A DNA stretch of 64,000 nucleotides from Mycobacterium deserti (lineage in GTDB: Bacteria; Actinomycetota; Actinomycetes; Mycobacteriales; Mycobacteriaceae): NCBI RefSeq assembly GCF_025345615.1, contig NZ_JAODWD010000001.1, forward strand, positions 434,001-498,000, read 5' to 3'. Below the pieces are notes generated by a model that saw only the letters and a list, made by a program, of their open reading frames with translations, did no database searches and was not told the origin of the DNA. Shown one piece after another: positions 53,195 to 62,432 of this stretch. How positions within the stretch are numbered: position 1 is the stretch's first letter; every line of letters starts with the position of its first letter. A program made the position numbers and the translations under genes.

Positions 53195-54160
53195 ATGGCT
53201 GGCAAGCGGGTGGCGCTGGCTCTGGGCAGCGGGGGTGCGCGCGGCTACGCGCACATCGGGGTGATCGACGAACTGCAGGACCGCGGCTACGAGATCGTGG
53301 GCGTGGCGGGATCCTCCATGGGCGCGCTCGTCGGCGGCCTGCAGGCTGCCGGCAAGCTCGACGATTTCGCCGAGTGGGCCAAGAAGCTGACGCAGCGGGC
53401 GGTGTTGCGCCTGCTGGACCCGAAGATCACCGCGGCGGGCGTGCTGCGGGCCGAGAAGATCCTCGACGCGGTGCGCGACATTCTGGGCGAGGTCACCATC
53501 GAGCAACTGCCGATCCCCTACACGGCCGTCAGTACGGACTTGCTGACCGGCAAGTCGGTGTGGCTGCAACGGGGTCCGGTCGACGCCGCCATCCGCGCGT
53601 CGATCGCGATCCCCGGGGTGATCACCCCGCACTTCCTCGACGGCCGACTACTCGCCGACGGCGGCATTCTCGATCCGCTGCCGATGGCGCCCATCGCGGC
53701 CGTCAACGCCGACCTCACCATCGCCGTCAGTTTGTCCGGCAGCGAGTCCGGCGGTCGCGAGGAGCCGGCCAACGCCGAACCCAGCGTTTCCGCTGAGTGG
53801 TTGAACCGGGCATGGCGAAGCACGACAGCACTTTTCGACACCGGGCGGTTCGGTGCAGCGACCGAGGACGACAGCGACAAGGAACTCGTGGACGCCGCCA
53901 AGGAGATTGCCGTGCCGAAGCTCGGCAGCTTCGAGGTGATGAACCGGACCATCGACATCGCGCAGGCAGCGCTGGCGCGTCACACCCTGGCCGCCTATCC
54001 GCCCGACGTTCTGATCGAGGTGCCGCGCACCGCGTGCCGCAGCCTCGAATTCCACCGCGCCGCAGAGGTGATCGAGATCGGCCGCGTGCTCGCCTCCGCT
54101 GCGCTCGACGACTACGAAAAGGGCGTCGAGCGTCAACTTGACGCGATCCGGGGTCGCTGA
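53195..54160 (+). CDS. Patatin-like phospholipase (Rv1063c type)
   Basis: This 321-residue patatin-fold lipid acyl hydrolase has the oxyanion GSGGARGYAHIG, the catalytic Ser in VAGSSMGALVGG (Ser41) and the Asp in LLADGGILDPLP. No signal peptide. It is convergent with a second patatin whose stop is 1 bp away. The substrate is not known; mycobacterial relatives act on phospholipids or acylglycerols. Confidence 0.9.
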   Translation: MAGKRVALALGSGGARGYAHIGVIDELQDRGYEIVGVAGSSMGALVGGLQAAGKLDDFAEWAKKLTQRAVLRLLDPKITAAGVLRAEKILDAVRDILGEVTIEQLPIPYTAVSTDLLTGKSVWLQRGPVDAAIRASIAIPGVITPHFLDGRLLADGGILDPLPMAPIAAVNADLTIAVSLSGSESGGREEPANAEPSVSAEWLNRAWRSTTALFDTGRFGAATEDDSDKELVDAAKEIAVPKLGSFEVMNRTIDIAQAALARHTLAAYPPDVLIEVPRTACRSLEFHRAAEVIEIGRVLASAALDDYEKGVERQLDAIRGR

Positions 54161-54161
54161 G

Positions 54162-55016
54162 TCAGCGCGTCAGGAATTCGGCGATCTCGGCGGCCACCCG
54201 TCGGCCCTGGGCACGGCCCGCCTGCGCCGAGGGTGCCCGGCACGCGGGGTCCAGTGGGTTGGTGCCGAACGCGGCCAGTGACTCGTCGTCGGCGAATACC
54301 CCGAACGTCGATCTAGCGAAGGAGTCCACCTCGTCGGCGGCACCCTGGCTGAATGGAGAAGGCGCCGTCCGCCCCGACGGCACCAGCACCACCGCAGTGT
54401 CACAGTCGTCGGCGAGCGCGAGATTGACGGTGCTGCCGACGCCACCGTCCATGTAACGGCGCTCGCCGATCGTGACCGGCGGCCAGACTCCGGGCACCGC
54501 GCAGCTCGCAGCGACCGCGTCGATGAGCCCGACCCCCGACGACCCGTCGAATGCGACCAGTTCGCCGGTTGCGGTGTCGATGGCGCTGATCCGGAGCACT
54601 CGATCCGGCCAGTCGTGCGACGGCAGCCGCTGTGCGATCACGTCGCGGCGCACCGACTCCGCGACGGTGTCGGTCGACAGTGCGACAGCGCCGATCCGTT
54701 GCAGCTTCTCGGCTTTAGTGCCGGGCCGGGTCAACGCGCTGAGGAACAACTCGGTGATCTCCTCGATGCCTGCGGACGGCTTGATCTCGGCCGTGGATGG
54801 CTCGATCTGCCGGTCGAACAACGCCTCGAGATCGAGACCACTACCGAGTTGGGCGGCGACCGTCGAACCGGCCGACGTGCCGACCAGCACGTCGGCGTCC
54901 AACAGCGCTTTGGCCGCCGCGGGCTCCTGGTCGGCGATACCGCGCAGAACGCCGGTCTCCCATGCAATTCCCGCGAGTCCCCCGCCTGCGAGCACCAAGG
55001 CTCTTCTTGTTGCCAC
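54162..55016 (-). CDS. Patatin-like phospholipase (Rv1062 type)
   Basis: This 284-residue patatin differs from its convergent neighbour: VLAGGGLAGIAWETG, nucleophile Ser48 in VLVGTSAGSTVAAQ, and the acid Asp in RYMDGGVGSTVNLALADD. The motif order and spacing fit an active enzyme. Together the two are an inverted pair with no recent sequence identity. It lies downstream of the DHDPR-like gene on the same strand with an 82-bp gap. Confidence 0.9.
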   Translation of the reverse strand: MATRRALVLAGGGLAGIAWETGVLRGIADQEPAAAKALLDADVLVGTSAGSTVAAQLGSGLDLEALFDRQIEPSTAEIKPSAGIEEITELFLSALTRPGTKAEKLQRIGAVALSTDTVAESVRRDVIAQRLPSHDWPDRVLRISAIDTATGELVAFDGSSGVGLIDAVAASCAVPGVWPPVTIGERRYMDGGVGSTVNLALADDCDTAVVLVPSGRTAPSPFSQGAADEVDSFARSTFGVFADDESLAAFGTNPLDPACRAPSAQAGRAQGRRVAAEIAEFLTR

Positions 55017-55098
55017 GCCAGCGAGTGTGCCAGGAGACCGACGGCACGCCCGAACCCGCGCCCCTCAATCGCGGCCGACACCACCACGACACCAACCC

Positions 55099-56148
55099 CT
55101 AGCCGAGGCGCGTCGCCGCCTTGCCGCTGATCAGCGGTAGGTCGAGATACGTCGCGATACCCGCTTCCGCGGCGCACACCGCCGGAATCGAGTTCACGCA
55201 GTGCGCCGCCGTGCCGACGATGCCGTACTCGGGTCCGACTCCGCCAACCTCGGACTGGAACCCCTTGACGGTGATCGTCACATCGGGATTGCCACGCACC
55301 TCCATCTCGTAGCGCTGCCCCTCCGGGCCGAATGTCCAAGCGGGGTCCAGGTTCTCCTCGCCCATCAGCCAGTTCACCGTGACGCGCACGACGGGTTCGC
55401 CACCGGCCAGCGCCTCCCAGTGGAATTTGCGGCCAGCCACCTGGCCGGGCTCGATGGTGCCGATCGGCGAGGATATGGGCGCCGTCGCGACCGCGATCTC
55501 CTGCGACGAGCGCACCTTCGGGTCGGTGTCGAACCCCATCTTGTCGACGATCATCCTGACTGCCTGGATGAAGCCGCCGTCGAGCAACTTCTGCATCGGG
55601 CCGCTGAGCGCCTTGTCGGGCACCTCACCGAAGCCCATCACATGCCGCACGACGTCGGGCGCTTCGTAGGTGCGCAGATCCGAGAACTCCTCGGCGCGAA
55701 CGAATGTCACACCGGTTGAGAAGGCCGAAAACAGCAACGGGAACTTCTCGCTGATGCCCCCGGGCGCGATCCCGGTCCCGTGCAGCGTCGCATTACCTTC
55801 CAGGGCAGCTTCGCGAAGCGGCGCACTCTGCCGCTCGCTCGGGTACACCCAGCCCACCGGGGTCACCACGTTCTTACCGGACCGAAGCAACGCGGCGACC
55901 TCGTCCGGATTCGGCAGCAGCGGGGCGTACACGACCGCGTCGGCGTCCAGCGCGAGAATCTCGTCGACGCTGTCGGTGGCGGTGACACCCACGCGACCCG
56001 TGCCGATGATCTCGCCGACGTCCTTGCCCGCCTTGCCCGGCGAGTGCACCCAGCAGCCGACGAGTTCGAGATCGGGGTGCTCGAGCACGCCTTTGATCGC
56101 CGCGACGCCAACGCCGCCGGTTGCCCACTGCACGACCCTCAGGGCCAC
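55099..56148 (-). CDS. Dihydrodipicolinate reductase-like protein (Rv1059 type)
   Basis: This 349-residue protein with an N-terminal NAD(P)-binding domain ([22 protein letters not shown]) and a DHDPR-like fold ([39 protein letters not shown]) resembles Rv1059. It is not the lysine-pathway enzyme, and the substrate is unknown. The start ATG 56148 is 16 bp from a KstR-type operator shared with ltp1, which suggests a lipid or steroid function. Confidence 0.82.
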   Translation of the reverse strand: MALRVVQWATGGVGVAAIKGVLEHPDLELVGCWVHSPGKAGKDVGEIIGTGRVGVTATDSVDEILALDADAVVYAPLLPNPDEVAALLRSGKNVVTPVGWVYPSERQSAPLREAALEGNATLHGTGIAPGGISEKFPLLFSAFSTGVTFVRAEEFSDLRTYEAPDVVRHVMGFGEVPDKALSGPMQKLLDGGFIQAVRMIVDKMGFDTDPKVRSSQEIAVATAPISSPIGTIEPGQVAGRKFHWEALAGGEPVVRVTVNWLMGEENLDPAWTFGPEGQRYEMEVRGNPDVTITVKGFQSEVGGVGPEYGIVGTAAHCVNSIPAVCAAEAGIATYLDLPLISGKAATRLG

Positions 56149-56164
56149 GTCGCCTCCCAGAAAC

Positions 56165-56178
56165 TAGAACACGTTCTA
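56165..56178. promoter_or_regulatory. KstR-type operator between DHDPR-like gene and ltp1
   Basis: TAGAACACGTTCTA fits TnnAACnnGTTnnA and is close to palindromic (only the centre differs). It is 16 bp upstream of the Rv1059-like start and 109 bp upstream of the ltp1 start. Both divergent genes could be repressed from it. Among the three such sites in the window it best matches published KstR boxes. Confidence 0.72.
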
Positions 56179-56286
56179 CTCCGGTGTACACCACAGGTCG
56201 CCCTGCCGGACCACATTCGACCGGTTGGTCGATCGGCGACGGGTATGTTGCTGTGCAGACCGCAGTGCAGCGAAGGGACAACCGCC

Positions 56287-57486
56287 ATGCCAACCGCCAG
56301 GAACAAGGTTTTCGTCGTCGGCGTCGGAATGACGAAGTTCGAGAAGCCGGGCCGCCGGGAAGGCTGGGACTACCCGGACATGGCGCGCGAGTCGGGAACG
56401 AAGGCGCTCGACGACGCAGGCATATCGTACACCGAAGTCGAACAGGGCTTCGTCGGCTACTGCTCGGGCGACTCGACCTCGGGCAACCGCGCGCTGTACG
56501 AACTCGGCATGACAGGCATCCCGATAGTCAACGTCAACAACAACTGCTCCACGGGCTCCACCGCGCTTTTCCTTGCCGCGCAGGCGATTCGCGGTGGGCT
56601 CGCCGATTGCACGATCGCACTCGGCTTCGAGAAGATGCAGCCGGGCGCGCTGGCCGGCGGCGCCGAGGACCGCGAGTCACCACTGGGCCGTCACGTCAAG
56701 GCCCTGACGGAGATCGATGAGTTCGCGTTACCGGTTGCGCCGTGGATGTTCGGCGCCGCGGGTCGCGAGCACATGCGCCAGTACGGCACCACCGCCGAGC
56801 ATTTCGCGAAGATCGGCTACAAGAACCACAAGCACTCGGTCAACAACCCGTACGCGCAGTTCCAGGAGGAGTACACCCTCGACGACATCCTGGCGGCGCG
56901 CATGATCTCCGATCCGCTGACCAAGCTGCAGTGCTCGCCGACGTCGGACGGTTCCGGCGCGGCGATCGTCGCCAGTGAGGCATTCGTCGACAAGCACGGC
57001 CTGGCCGGTCAGGCGGTGGAGATCGTCGGGCAGGCCATGACCACCGACTTCGACAGCACCTTCGACGGCAGCGCCAAGAACGTGATCGGCTACGACATGA
57101 ATGTGCAAGCGGCACAGAAGGTTTACGACCAGTCCGGCCTGGGGCCAAGCGACTTCCAGGTCATCGAACTGCACGACTGCTTCTCGGCCAACGAGTTGCT
57201 GCTGTACGAGGCGCTGGGTCTGTGCGCCGAGGGCGAGGCGCCCAAGCTGGTCGACAACAATGACACCACCTACGGCGGCCGCTGGGTCGTCAACCCCTCC
57301 GGCGGACTGATTTCCAAGGGACATCCGCTCGGCGCGACCGGGCTGGCGCAGTGCGCTGAGCTGACCTGGCAGCTGCGCGGCACCGCTGACGCCCGGCAGG
57401 TCGACAACGTCACCGCGGCGCTGCAGCACAACATCGGCCTCGGCGGCGCGGCGGTGGTGACCGCTTACCAGCGCGCCGAACGCTAA
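56287..57486 (+). CDS. ltp1: Thiolase/lipid-transfer protein Ltp1
   Basis: This 399-residue sterol-carrier-protein-x-type thiolase lacks the SCP2 domain. The active-site Cys87 is in [12 protein letters not shown], with YVGxxxGDSTSG-like ([13 protein letters not shown]) and the late [10 protein letters not shown] and [17 protein letters not shown]. It is nearly colinear with Rv2790c (Ltp1). Its normal role is the last step of side-chain or fatty-acid beta-oxidation; in M. tuberculosis it lies at another locus. Context: behind a KstR-type operator. Confidence 0.9.
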   Translation: MPTARNKVFVVGVGMTKFEKPGRREGWDYPDMARESGTKALDDAGISYTEVEQGFVGYCSGDSTSGNRALYELGMTGIPIVNVNNNCSTGSTALFLAAQAIRGGLADCTIALGFEKMQPGALAGGAEDRESPLGRHVKALTEIDEFALPVAPWMFGAAGREHMRQYGTTAEHFAKIGYKNHKHSVNNPYAQFQEEYTLDDILAARMISDPLTKLQCSPTSDGSGAAIVASEAFVDKHGLAGQAVEIVGQAMTTDFDSTFDGSAKNVIGYDMNVQAAQKVYDQSGLGPSDFQVIELHDCFSANELLLYEALGLCAEGEAPKLVDNNDTTYGGRWVVNPSGGLISKGHPLGATGLAQCAELTWQLRGTADARQVDNVTAALQHNIGLGGAAVVTAYQRAER

Positions 57487-57489
57487 AGC

Positions 57490-58591
57490 TCACCGATGCC
57501 CGGCGGCGCCGGCGCCAGCGCAATCGTCCCGGACTCGAAGTGCGCTGCGGCGCACGTGCGGACCGGCAGGGTCCCGCACGTAGTCGGTCGAGCGAAACAT
57601 GTTGTGGTGGTTCGCTTCCGACGGTGTCAACCGGCGCGGCGAGCCTGCGCAGCATGGCGTCCTCAGTGAGCAGGTGCTCGGCCCAGCAGGTGAGGCACCC
57701 GTCGCTCGCGGAAGCACGTAGCGCGTCGCCCAGTTCGGCCGCGAGCAACTGGCGCATCATGTCGGCGCCGTGCCGAGGATTGGCCAGCATCCACGAGTGA
57801 TAGGCACCGGGCACCCGGTACAGCGCGCCGTCGGCGCGTTCGGCCATGTCGACCGCGGCGTCGAACGGGACGACCAGGTCCTTCTCGCCGTGCACGACGA
57901 TGGTGGGTACGTTGCGCTCGCGCATCGTCTCCAACATCGGGGTGTAGTCGCCCGAGGCGACGATGGCCCGGAACGCCGCGGGCAGTCCGAGCGGTGTGCG
58001 GACGTTGCGGGCCAGCGTTGACGACATCATGCGCAGGTAGCGATTGCGCTCCGGAGCAGGCAACTGAAGCGGGTCGCCGTGTGCGTCGTAGGCCGCGCCG
58101 AGCAGACTGCGGATGGCCCGCCGCGGCGAGCGGATGGGCATGCGGATCGACTCGTCGAACGGTGCGCCCGCGGCGGCGTCGAGCAGGATCGCGGCCAGCA
58201 CGCGGTCCGGTGCGGTGGCCGCCAAAGCGACGATCATGCGGCCGCCCATCGAGTGGCCCATGAACACCGCCTGCTTCACGCCCAGGGCATCGAGCGTGCG
58301 CATGGTCAGGTCGACGCGGTGCGCCAGGTCGGCGGCGTTGCGGGGTAGGTCGCGGGTCACACCGTGGCCGGCGGCGTCCAGGGCGACAACGAGAAAGCCC
58401 ATGCCGGCGAGGCGGCTGAGCATGCGAATGTAGGCGCGGCCGCTGAGGCCAAGGCCATGCAGGAACACCAGCGGAACGCCATGGCCTCCGACCGACACGC
58501 CGACGCGGTGGCCGTCGTCGAGGGCCACCACGTGGTGTGTCAGGCGAACGCGCGTCGCCGATTTCGGGCTCACATGAATATGGTTAGCCAA
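57490..58591 (-). CDS. Alpha/beta hydrolase with apparent frameshift near the 3' end
   Basis: This alpha/beta hydrolase has FLHGLGLSGRAYIR, the nucleophile Ser114 in AVFMGHSMGGRMIVAL, the acid in VHGEKDLVVPFD and the His in PGAYHSWML. The frame starting at 58591 (TTG; alternative GTG 58573) reads to about 57611. Then its codons become A/T-rich at the third position and Arg-rich and would run into ltp1, while the +1 frame continues with G/C-ending codons (HHNMFRSTDYVRDPAGPHV, then RRSALRVRD) to a TGA at 57490. The shift lies at about 57605-57615. Either a real one-base insertion or a sequence error. Confidence 0.7.
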
Positions 58592-58687
58592 GCGCCGCGG
58601 TGAGCGCCATTTCCGCGGTGGTGGGGTTGGTTACCACCGGCGTCGAACTGTGATCTGATTGACTTCAACACGTCGAAAGGTGCGGTC

Positions 58688-59005
58688 ATGCAGACAACAC
58701 GGGTGCTGGTCGCCGCGGCCGCCGGCGCATGTGCGGTGGTCGTGTTCTCCGGCGCGGTCGCTTCGGCCGACGGCGAGACGGCGGCGGAAGTGATCGAGGA
58801 GCTGCAGAGCGAGGGTTTCACGGTCAACATCGACCGGATCGGCACCCGCCCGCTCGACGAGTGCGTGGTCACCAACGTCCGCAATCCCCAGCAGTTCACC
58901 CAACTGGTGCCATTGCTCGGCGGTGACGATGATGGCGGGAGCGTGTTGGTTCCCGCCATCATCAGCAAGCCCGTTTCGGTGTCGCTGGACTGCACCGGCC
59001 AGTAA
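58688..59005 (+). CDS. Small exported protein, paralogue A
   Basis: This 105-residue protein has an N-terminal signal peptide (VLVAAAAGACAVVVFSGAVASAD, likely cut after ASA) and a small mature domain VIEELQSEGFTVNIDRIG, PLDECVVTNVRNP and a final Cys (LDCTGQ). The two cysteines probably pair. It is convergent with a clear paralogue at 59011-59307. AAAGGTG precedes the ATG. Function is unknown. Confidence 0.8.
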   Translation: MQTTRVLVAAAAGACAVVVFSGAVASADGETAAEVIEELQSEGFTVNIDRIGTRPLDECVVTNVRNPQQFTQLVPLLGGDDDGGSVLVPAIISKPVSVSLDCTGQ

Positions 59006-59010
59006 CGGCG

Positions 59011-59307
59011 TCAGCGCCGCGAGCAATCCGCAGTCACGGTGACGTTGCGCTCTGCGACGACCTGAATGAGATCCTCACCACGACGAACGAATTCCTTTCG
59101 CTCGCGGGCATTTCCGACGTCGGTGATCACACACTGATCCAGCGGTGCGCTCCCGATCCGGTTGACTTTCACGTCGAAGCCCTGCGCCTCGAGCGTCGCG
59201 ATCGTGAGCTCGGCCGAATCGGCCGCCGAAGCGATGGCGGCGGGCGCGACGATCGCTCCGCAGGCCGCCGCGGCAATTCCGGTCAGTATCAACAGCGTTG
59301 CGCGCAT
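59011..59307 (-). CDS. Small exported protein, paralogue B
   Basis: This 98-residue paralogue of the convergent neighbour has a signal peptide (LLILTGIAAAACGAIVAPAA) and mature core TIATLEAQGFDVKVNRIG, PLDQCVITDVGN and terminal TADCSRR. The pattern of two cysteines matches paralogue A. ATG 59307 has GGGAGG upstream, better than the ATGs at 59346/59325. Only 5 bp separate the two stops, an inverted tandem duplication. Confidence 0.8.
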   Translation of the reverse strand: MRATLLILTGIAAAACGAIVAPAAIASAADSAELTIATLEAQGFDVKVNRIGSAPLDQCVITDVGNARERKEFVRRGEDLIQVVAERNVTVTADCSRR

Positions 59308-59400
59308 GTCCGCGCCTCCCTTCATGTAGGCCCCGGTGGCCTTCACGCGGTACGACGGGACAGTCGCGCAAGTGGTTCAACGCAATTTCGAAATGCCGAA

Positions 59401-59448
59401 ACTGCGGGGAGATCGCCTACTCACGCGGATCGGCGATCTCCCCGCAGT
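59401..59448 (-). terminator. 17-bp perfect terminator hairpin after the beta-propeller gene
   Basis: ACTGCGGGGAGATCGCC (59401-59417) and GGCGATCTCCCCGCAGT (59432-59448) form a perfect 17-bp stem with a 14-base loop. It starts 17 bp after the beta-propeller stop on the minus strand. No T-tract. It isolates this gene from the exported-protein gene downstream. Confidence 0.75.
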
Positions 59449-59465
59449 CTGGAGCGGTGGTGGCG

Positions 59466-60521
59466 CTAGGCGGCGCTGGTCGACTGCAACTCGCGCGCCT
59501 CACGGACCGCGATCGGATCGGTCGCCACGAACTGCGAGTAGAGCAGCGGCAGCGACGAGTCCACGGCGAACGTGGTGATCTGGCCGGTGTAGTCGGCGAC
59601 GTGCAGCCGGCTCCCGTGGGAGTCGAGTGCGACACTGGCGGGCCGGCCGGCGACCGTGACGGTGTCGACGACGCGACGGGTCAGGGTGCACACCACCGCG
59701 ACGCGGTCGTAGTCGACGACGTAGGCCCGGGTCTTGTCGGCGCTCAGAACCATCTGGATAGGTGCGCCGACGCCGAGTTCCACTGTCTGGGTGATCCTGT
59801 ACGTAGACAGGTCCACCACGGCGATGACGCCCCCGCGCTGCCGGTCAGAGGTCAGGACGAAAGCGGTCCCGTCGCCGTATGCGATGTCCCGGATCGGTGA
59901 GCCGATCCGTACCGCATGCACTACCCGGGCGGTCTCGGTGTCGACGATGACCAGAGCGCTTCCTTGGGCGTCGGTGGTCGCGACATACAGGCGCTTGCCC
60001 GACGGGTCGACGGCCACCGCGTCCACCCCGGCGCCGGGAAGCGCCGCGATGTCGATGGTGCCCACCCGCTCGGCGGTGATGTCGATGACGGCGACGTCCG
60101 CGTGGCCGTCGCCGGCGCGACCCACGTAGACCCGCTTACCGTCGGGGCTGACGGCGAGCGAGGTGATGCTGAACGCCAAGGAGTAGGTGGCGATGACGGC
60201 CTTGGTGTGGGTGTCGATCACGGACACCGCGTCGTACGTCGATGAGGACGTGCTGACGAAGACGCGATCATTGGACGCGGCGACCGCGAACGGCTCGCCC
60301 GGAACGACGACCAACGCCTCGGTGGCAAGCGTGTCTGCGTTGAGCAGCGCAACGGTGTCGTCGCCGAAATTCGAGACTGCCACCGCCCCGGAAGCCGCGG
60401 TGATGTCGCCGATGGGCCCGCGTCGCACTGACACGGTGTCGATTCGGGTGATCTGGTCGCGCCGGTCGTCCGTCGCGTTCGCCGCAGCGTTGCCGGGCAT
60501 CACAAAATTAGCCATGTTCAT
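59466..60521 (-). CDS. Seven-bladed beta-propeller protein (Rv1057 type)
   Basis: This 351-residue protein of repeated YVTN/NHL-like blades has e.g. LAVSPDGKRVYVGRAGDG, VAVDPSGKRLYVATTDAQG and VALDSHGSRLHVADYTGQ, spaced by about 40-45 residues. It resembles Rv1057, a stress-inducible gene in M. tuberculosis reported under MprAB and SigE control. No signal peptide is seen. The ATG at 60521 has GGAGG 7 bp upstream. The 444-bp region before it holds two perfect palindromes. Confidence 0.82.
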   Translation of the reverse strand: MNMANFVMPGNAAANATDDRRDQITRIDTVSVRRGPIGDITAASGAVAVSNFGDDTVALLNADTLATEALVVVPGEPFAVAASNDRVFVSTSSSTYDAVSVIDTHTKAVIATYSLAFSITSLAVSPDGKRVYVGRAGDGHADVAVIDITAERVGTIDIAALPGAGVDAVAVDPSGKRLYVATTDAQGSALVIVDTETARVVHAVRIGSPIRDIAYGDGTAFVLTSDRQRGGVIAVVDLSTYRITQTVELGVGAPIQMVLSADKTRAYVVDYDRVAVVCTLTRRVVDTVTVAGRPASVALDSHGSRLHVADYTGQITTFAVDSSLPLLYSQFVATDPIAVREARELQSTSAA

Positions 60522-60965
60522 TCGGTACCTCCGCCGGTTGGGCGTGCACCGGCTGTAGATTTCAGGTCAGTCTGCGCCCGCTGGGCGCGATCTCGACCGA
60601 GTCTAGCGACGCAAATTCGTACTTCGAGTACGTGCGAGCTCGGAACGGCAGCGCCGCGCGGAAACCTCTCAGACACCGCTTAGAAAACAATTCGTTACCC
60701 AGCCGTTATCAACTGAGAGCAATCCGTGCGGTGCCGCTCATCTGGGAAGACGTGACGTCGGCAACCGAGGGAATTTAAACCTGGCGAGTACGCGAATATC
60801 GGTTTCTTACTTTTCGAACTCAGAAGTGAGCGGTAGATCACAGTCGACACGCAGCAAATTTGACGCCCCTGCGGCGTAGTAACCCGACTTGCTGTGGGGC
60901 TCGCCAAATTCACTTTGACCGCAGCGGCCCCATGAATCACTCGCCCGTGCTCATACCTTCGTCGC
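60522..60965. promoter_or_regulatory. Regulatory region upstream of the beta-propeller gene
   Basis: This 444-bp gene-free stretch is A/T-richer than its surroundings. GCGCCC-GCT-GGGCGC (60574-60588) would form a hairpin in the 5' leader. CGTACT-TCG-AGTACG (60618-60632) is a 6-bp perfect inverted repeat about 100 bp before the ATG. No SigE-type GGAAC element was found on the gene strand. An 81-codon reading frame at 60695-60940 (minus) does not look coding. Confidence 0.5.
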
Positions 60966-61361
60966 CTAGGCCGGCTCGACGAGTCGCAAAGTGGGCCGGG
61001 TGGTGGGCGCCACCGGAATCAAGCCTTCCGGATCGCAGAGTCGCAGCACCCGCGAGACCGCGTCGCTGGGCACCACGTACCACGACGAGTCGGCGTGCAT
61101 CATGCGCGCGTTGACGGCGTGCAGAGCCGCGACGCCATCCAGAGCCATGAATCCGACGTCGGACAGGTCGACGGTGATCCGATTGTCGCCTGCGGCGGCA
61201 TGGCACACCGCGTCGGCGAATTGCTTGGCGTTCGACGCGTCCACTTCTCCCCTGGCGCGGATCGTTACCTGCTTCGAGGTGCCGCGACCGGACACGCGCC
61301 GAATGACAGAGAACGCCCGAGAAGATATCCGCGGAGGGCGGTAGATGGCAGCGACAGTCAT
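60966..61361 (-). CDS. STAS-domain anti-anti-sigma factor lacking the phosphoserine
   Basis: This 131-residue STAS protein has an N-terminal extension of about 30 residues and the fold core VTIRARGEVDASNAKQFADAV, ITVDLSDVGFMALDGVAALHAV. The canonical antagonist has DSxG at the loop; the aligned residues here are FMALDG, so the phospho-Ser position is Leu and the next is Asp. It cannot be switched by a Ser kinase. The start lacks a ribosome binding site and is uncertain. It is the third gene of the STAS-RsbW-STAS module. Confidence 0.75.
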   Translation of the reverse strand: MTVAAIYRPPRISSRAFSVIRRVSGRGTSKQVTIRARGEVDASNAKQFADAVCHAAAGDNRITVDLSDVGFMALDGVAALHAVNARMMHADSSWYVVPSDAVSRVLRLCDPEGLIPVAPTTRPTLRLVEPA

Positions 61362-61469
61362 GAATGTGCGCCGTTGTACTCACCCATGCCTGCGCTCGCT
61401 TTCCCGCGAAATCGTGACGATGGACCGCCAACCGTGTGTTCCCAGAGGATTCGTCGGCCAAACCCCGGA

Positions 61470-61928
61470 TCACGCAGAAGTGGCGAAACCGTCCTCGGGA
61501 GCCAGTCCACAATTGCCGAACCGCAGGTCAACTGTGGTGCCGGTGCGCTCGCGCGAGATCGACACGTCGTCGGACAAAGCTTCCATCAACTGCAGTCCGC
61601 GGCCGCGCGTTGTCAACCGATCCGGCTCGACCTCGCGCCAGCGGCCGTGATCGGCAATCGTCACGCGGAGGTCGCCGTCGGGATAAAGGTGCGCCCGCAT
61701 CGTCATCGAGCCCTGCGGCGAGTCGATGTAGGCGAATTCGGCGGAGTTGGTGAGCGCCTCGTTGACGGCCAGCAGGATGTCATTAAACCGCGCTGCATCC
61801 AGCGCGAGAGTCGTCCGCAGCCACTGCGCTAGCTCATGTCGCATCTGAGCCACCGTTTGCGCATCCGCAGTCCCGTTGCAGACAAACGCCGCATCCGGCC
61901 CGCTCGACGTGCACATCGGATTACTCAT
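61470..61928 (-). CDS. RsbW-like anti-sigma factor/serine kinase (HATPase_c)
   Basis: This 152-residue GHKL ATPase of the anti-sigma factor type has the N-box VNEALTNSAEFAY, the G1 motif VTIADHGRWR and the G2 GRGLQLMEALSDD. It could bind an alternative sigma factor and phosphorylate a STAS partner; which sigma factor is unknown. The gene is flanked by STAS genes in the same orientation (32 and 108 bp gaps). The ATG at 61928 lacks a clear ribosome binding site. Confidence 0.82.
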   Translation of the reverse strand: MSNPMCTSSGPDAAFVCNGTADAQTVAQMRHELAQWLRTTLALDAARFNDILLAVNEALTNSAEFAYIDSPQGSMTMRAHLYPDGDLRVTIADHGRWREVEPDRLTTRGRGLQLMEALSDDVSISRERTGTTVDLRFGNCGLAPEDGFATSA

Positions 61929-61960
61929 GATGATGGTTGGTTACCCCGTTGCGCTCGCAG

Positions 61961-62305
61961 TCATGCAGCGAAGTTCTGCAGCGCGTCATCGAGCGTCGCG
62001 AACAGGGAGATGAGGTCAGCGATTCCGGTGATCTTGAGCGGCCGACTGGTGGCCGGGCCGTCCGCGACGACAGCGAATCGTGTGGCGTCGCCGGTCTGGT
62101 TGTGGGCTTCCATCAGCACCTGCATGCCGGCCGACCCGAGGAATGCCACCTCGGTCAAATCGACGATCAATCCCTCGGGATCTTTGACCAGCACCGCCTC
62201 GATGGCATCCCTGAGCTGGGGCGCCGTGAGCATGTCGAGGTCTCCGGATGCGGCCACGACCGCGACACGGTCGATCCATTTCTCCGTACAAAGCTGTCCG
62301 TCCAA
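61961..62305 (-). CDS. STAS-domain anti-anti-sigma factor with phosphoacceptor Ser
   Basis: This 114-residue STAS protein has VVAASGDLDMLTAPQLRDAI and the loop LIVDLTEVAFLGSAGMQVLM. Ser in GSAG is at the position phosphorylated in SpoIIAA/RsbV. It is the likely substrate of the RsbW-like protein downstream. TTG is the start (62305), preceded by GAGGTGAG. First gene of the module. Confidence 0.82.
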   Translation of the reverse strand: MDGQLCTEKWIDRVAVVAASGDLDMLTAPQLRDAIEAVLVKDPEGLIVDLTEVAFLGSAGMQVLMEAHNQTGDATRFAVVADGPATSRPLKITGIADLISLFATLDDALQNFAA

Positions 62306-62432
62306 GCCTCACCTCTTGCTCGGCGACCACTAAAGCGGTCTGTCTTGGTCTTGCGAGGCTGCAGTTTTGAACCCGGGCAATAGGGTAGCGAGTCCGTCAA
62401 TCCGGTGCACCGCCGCCTCGCCTCCGGCCTGC

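Noticed and set aside
60695..60940. 81-codon minus-strand frame in the propeller control region
   Set aside because: Low third-position G/C, no ribosome binding site, no family resemblance; looks like regulatory DNA.
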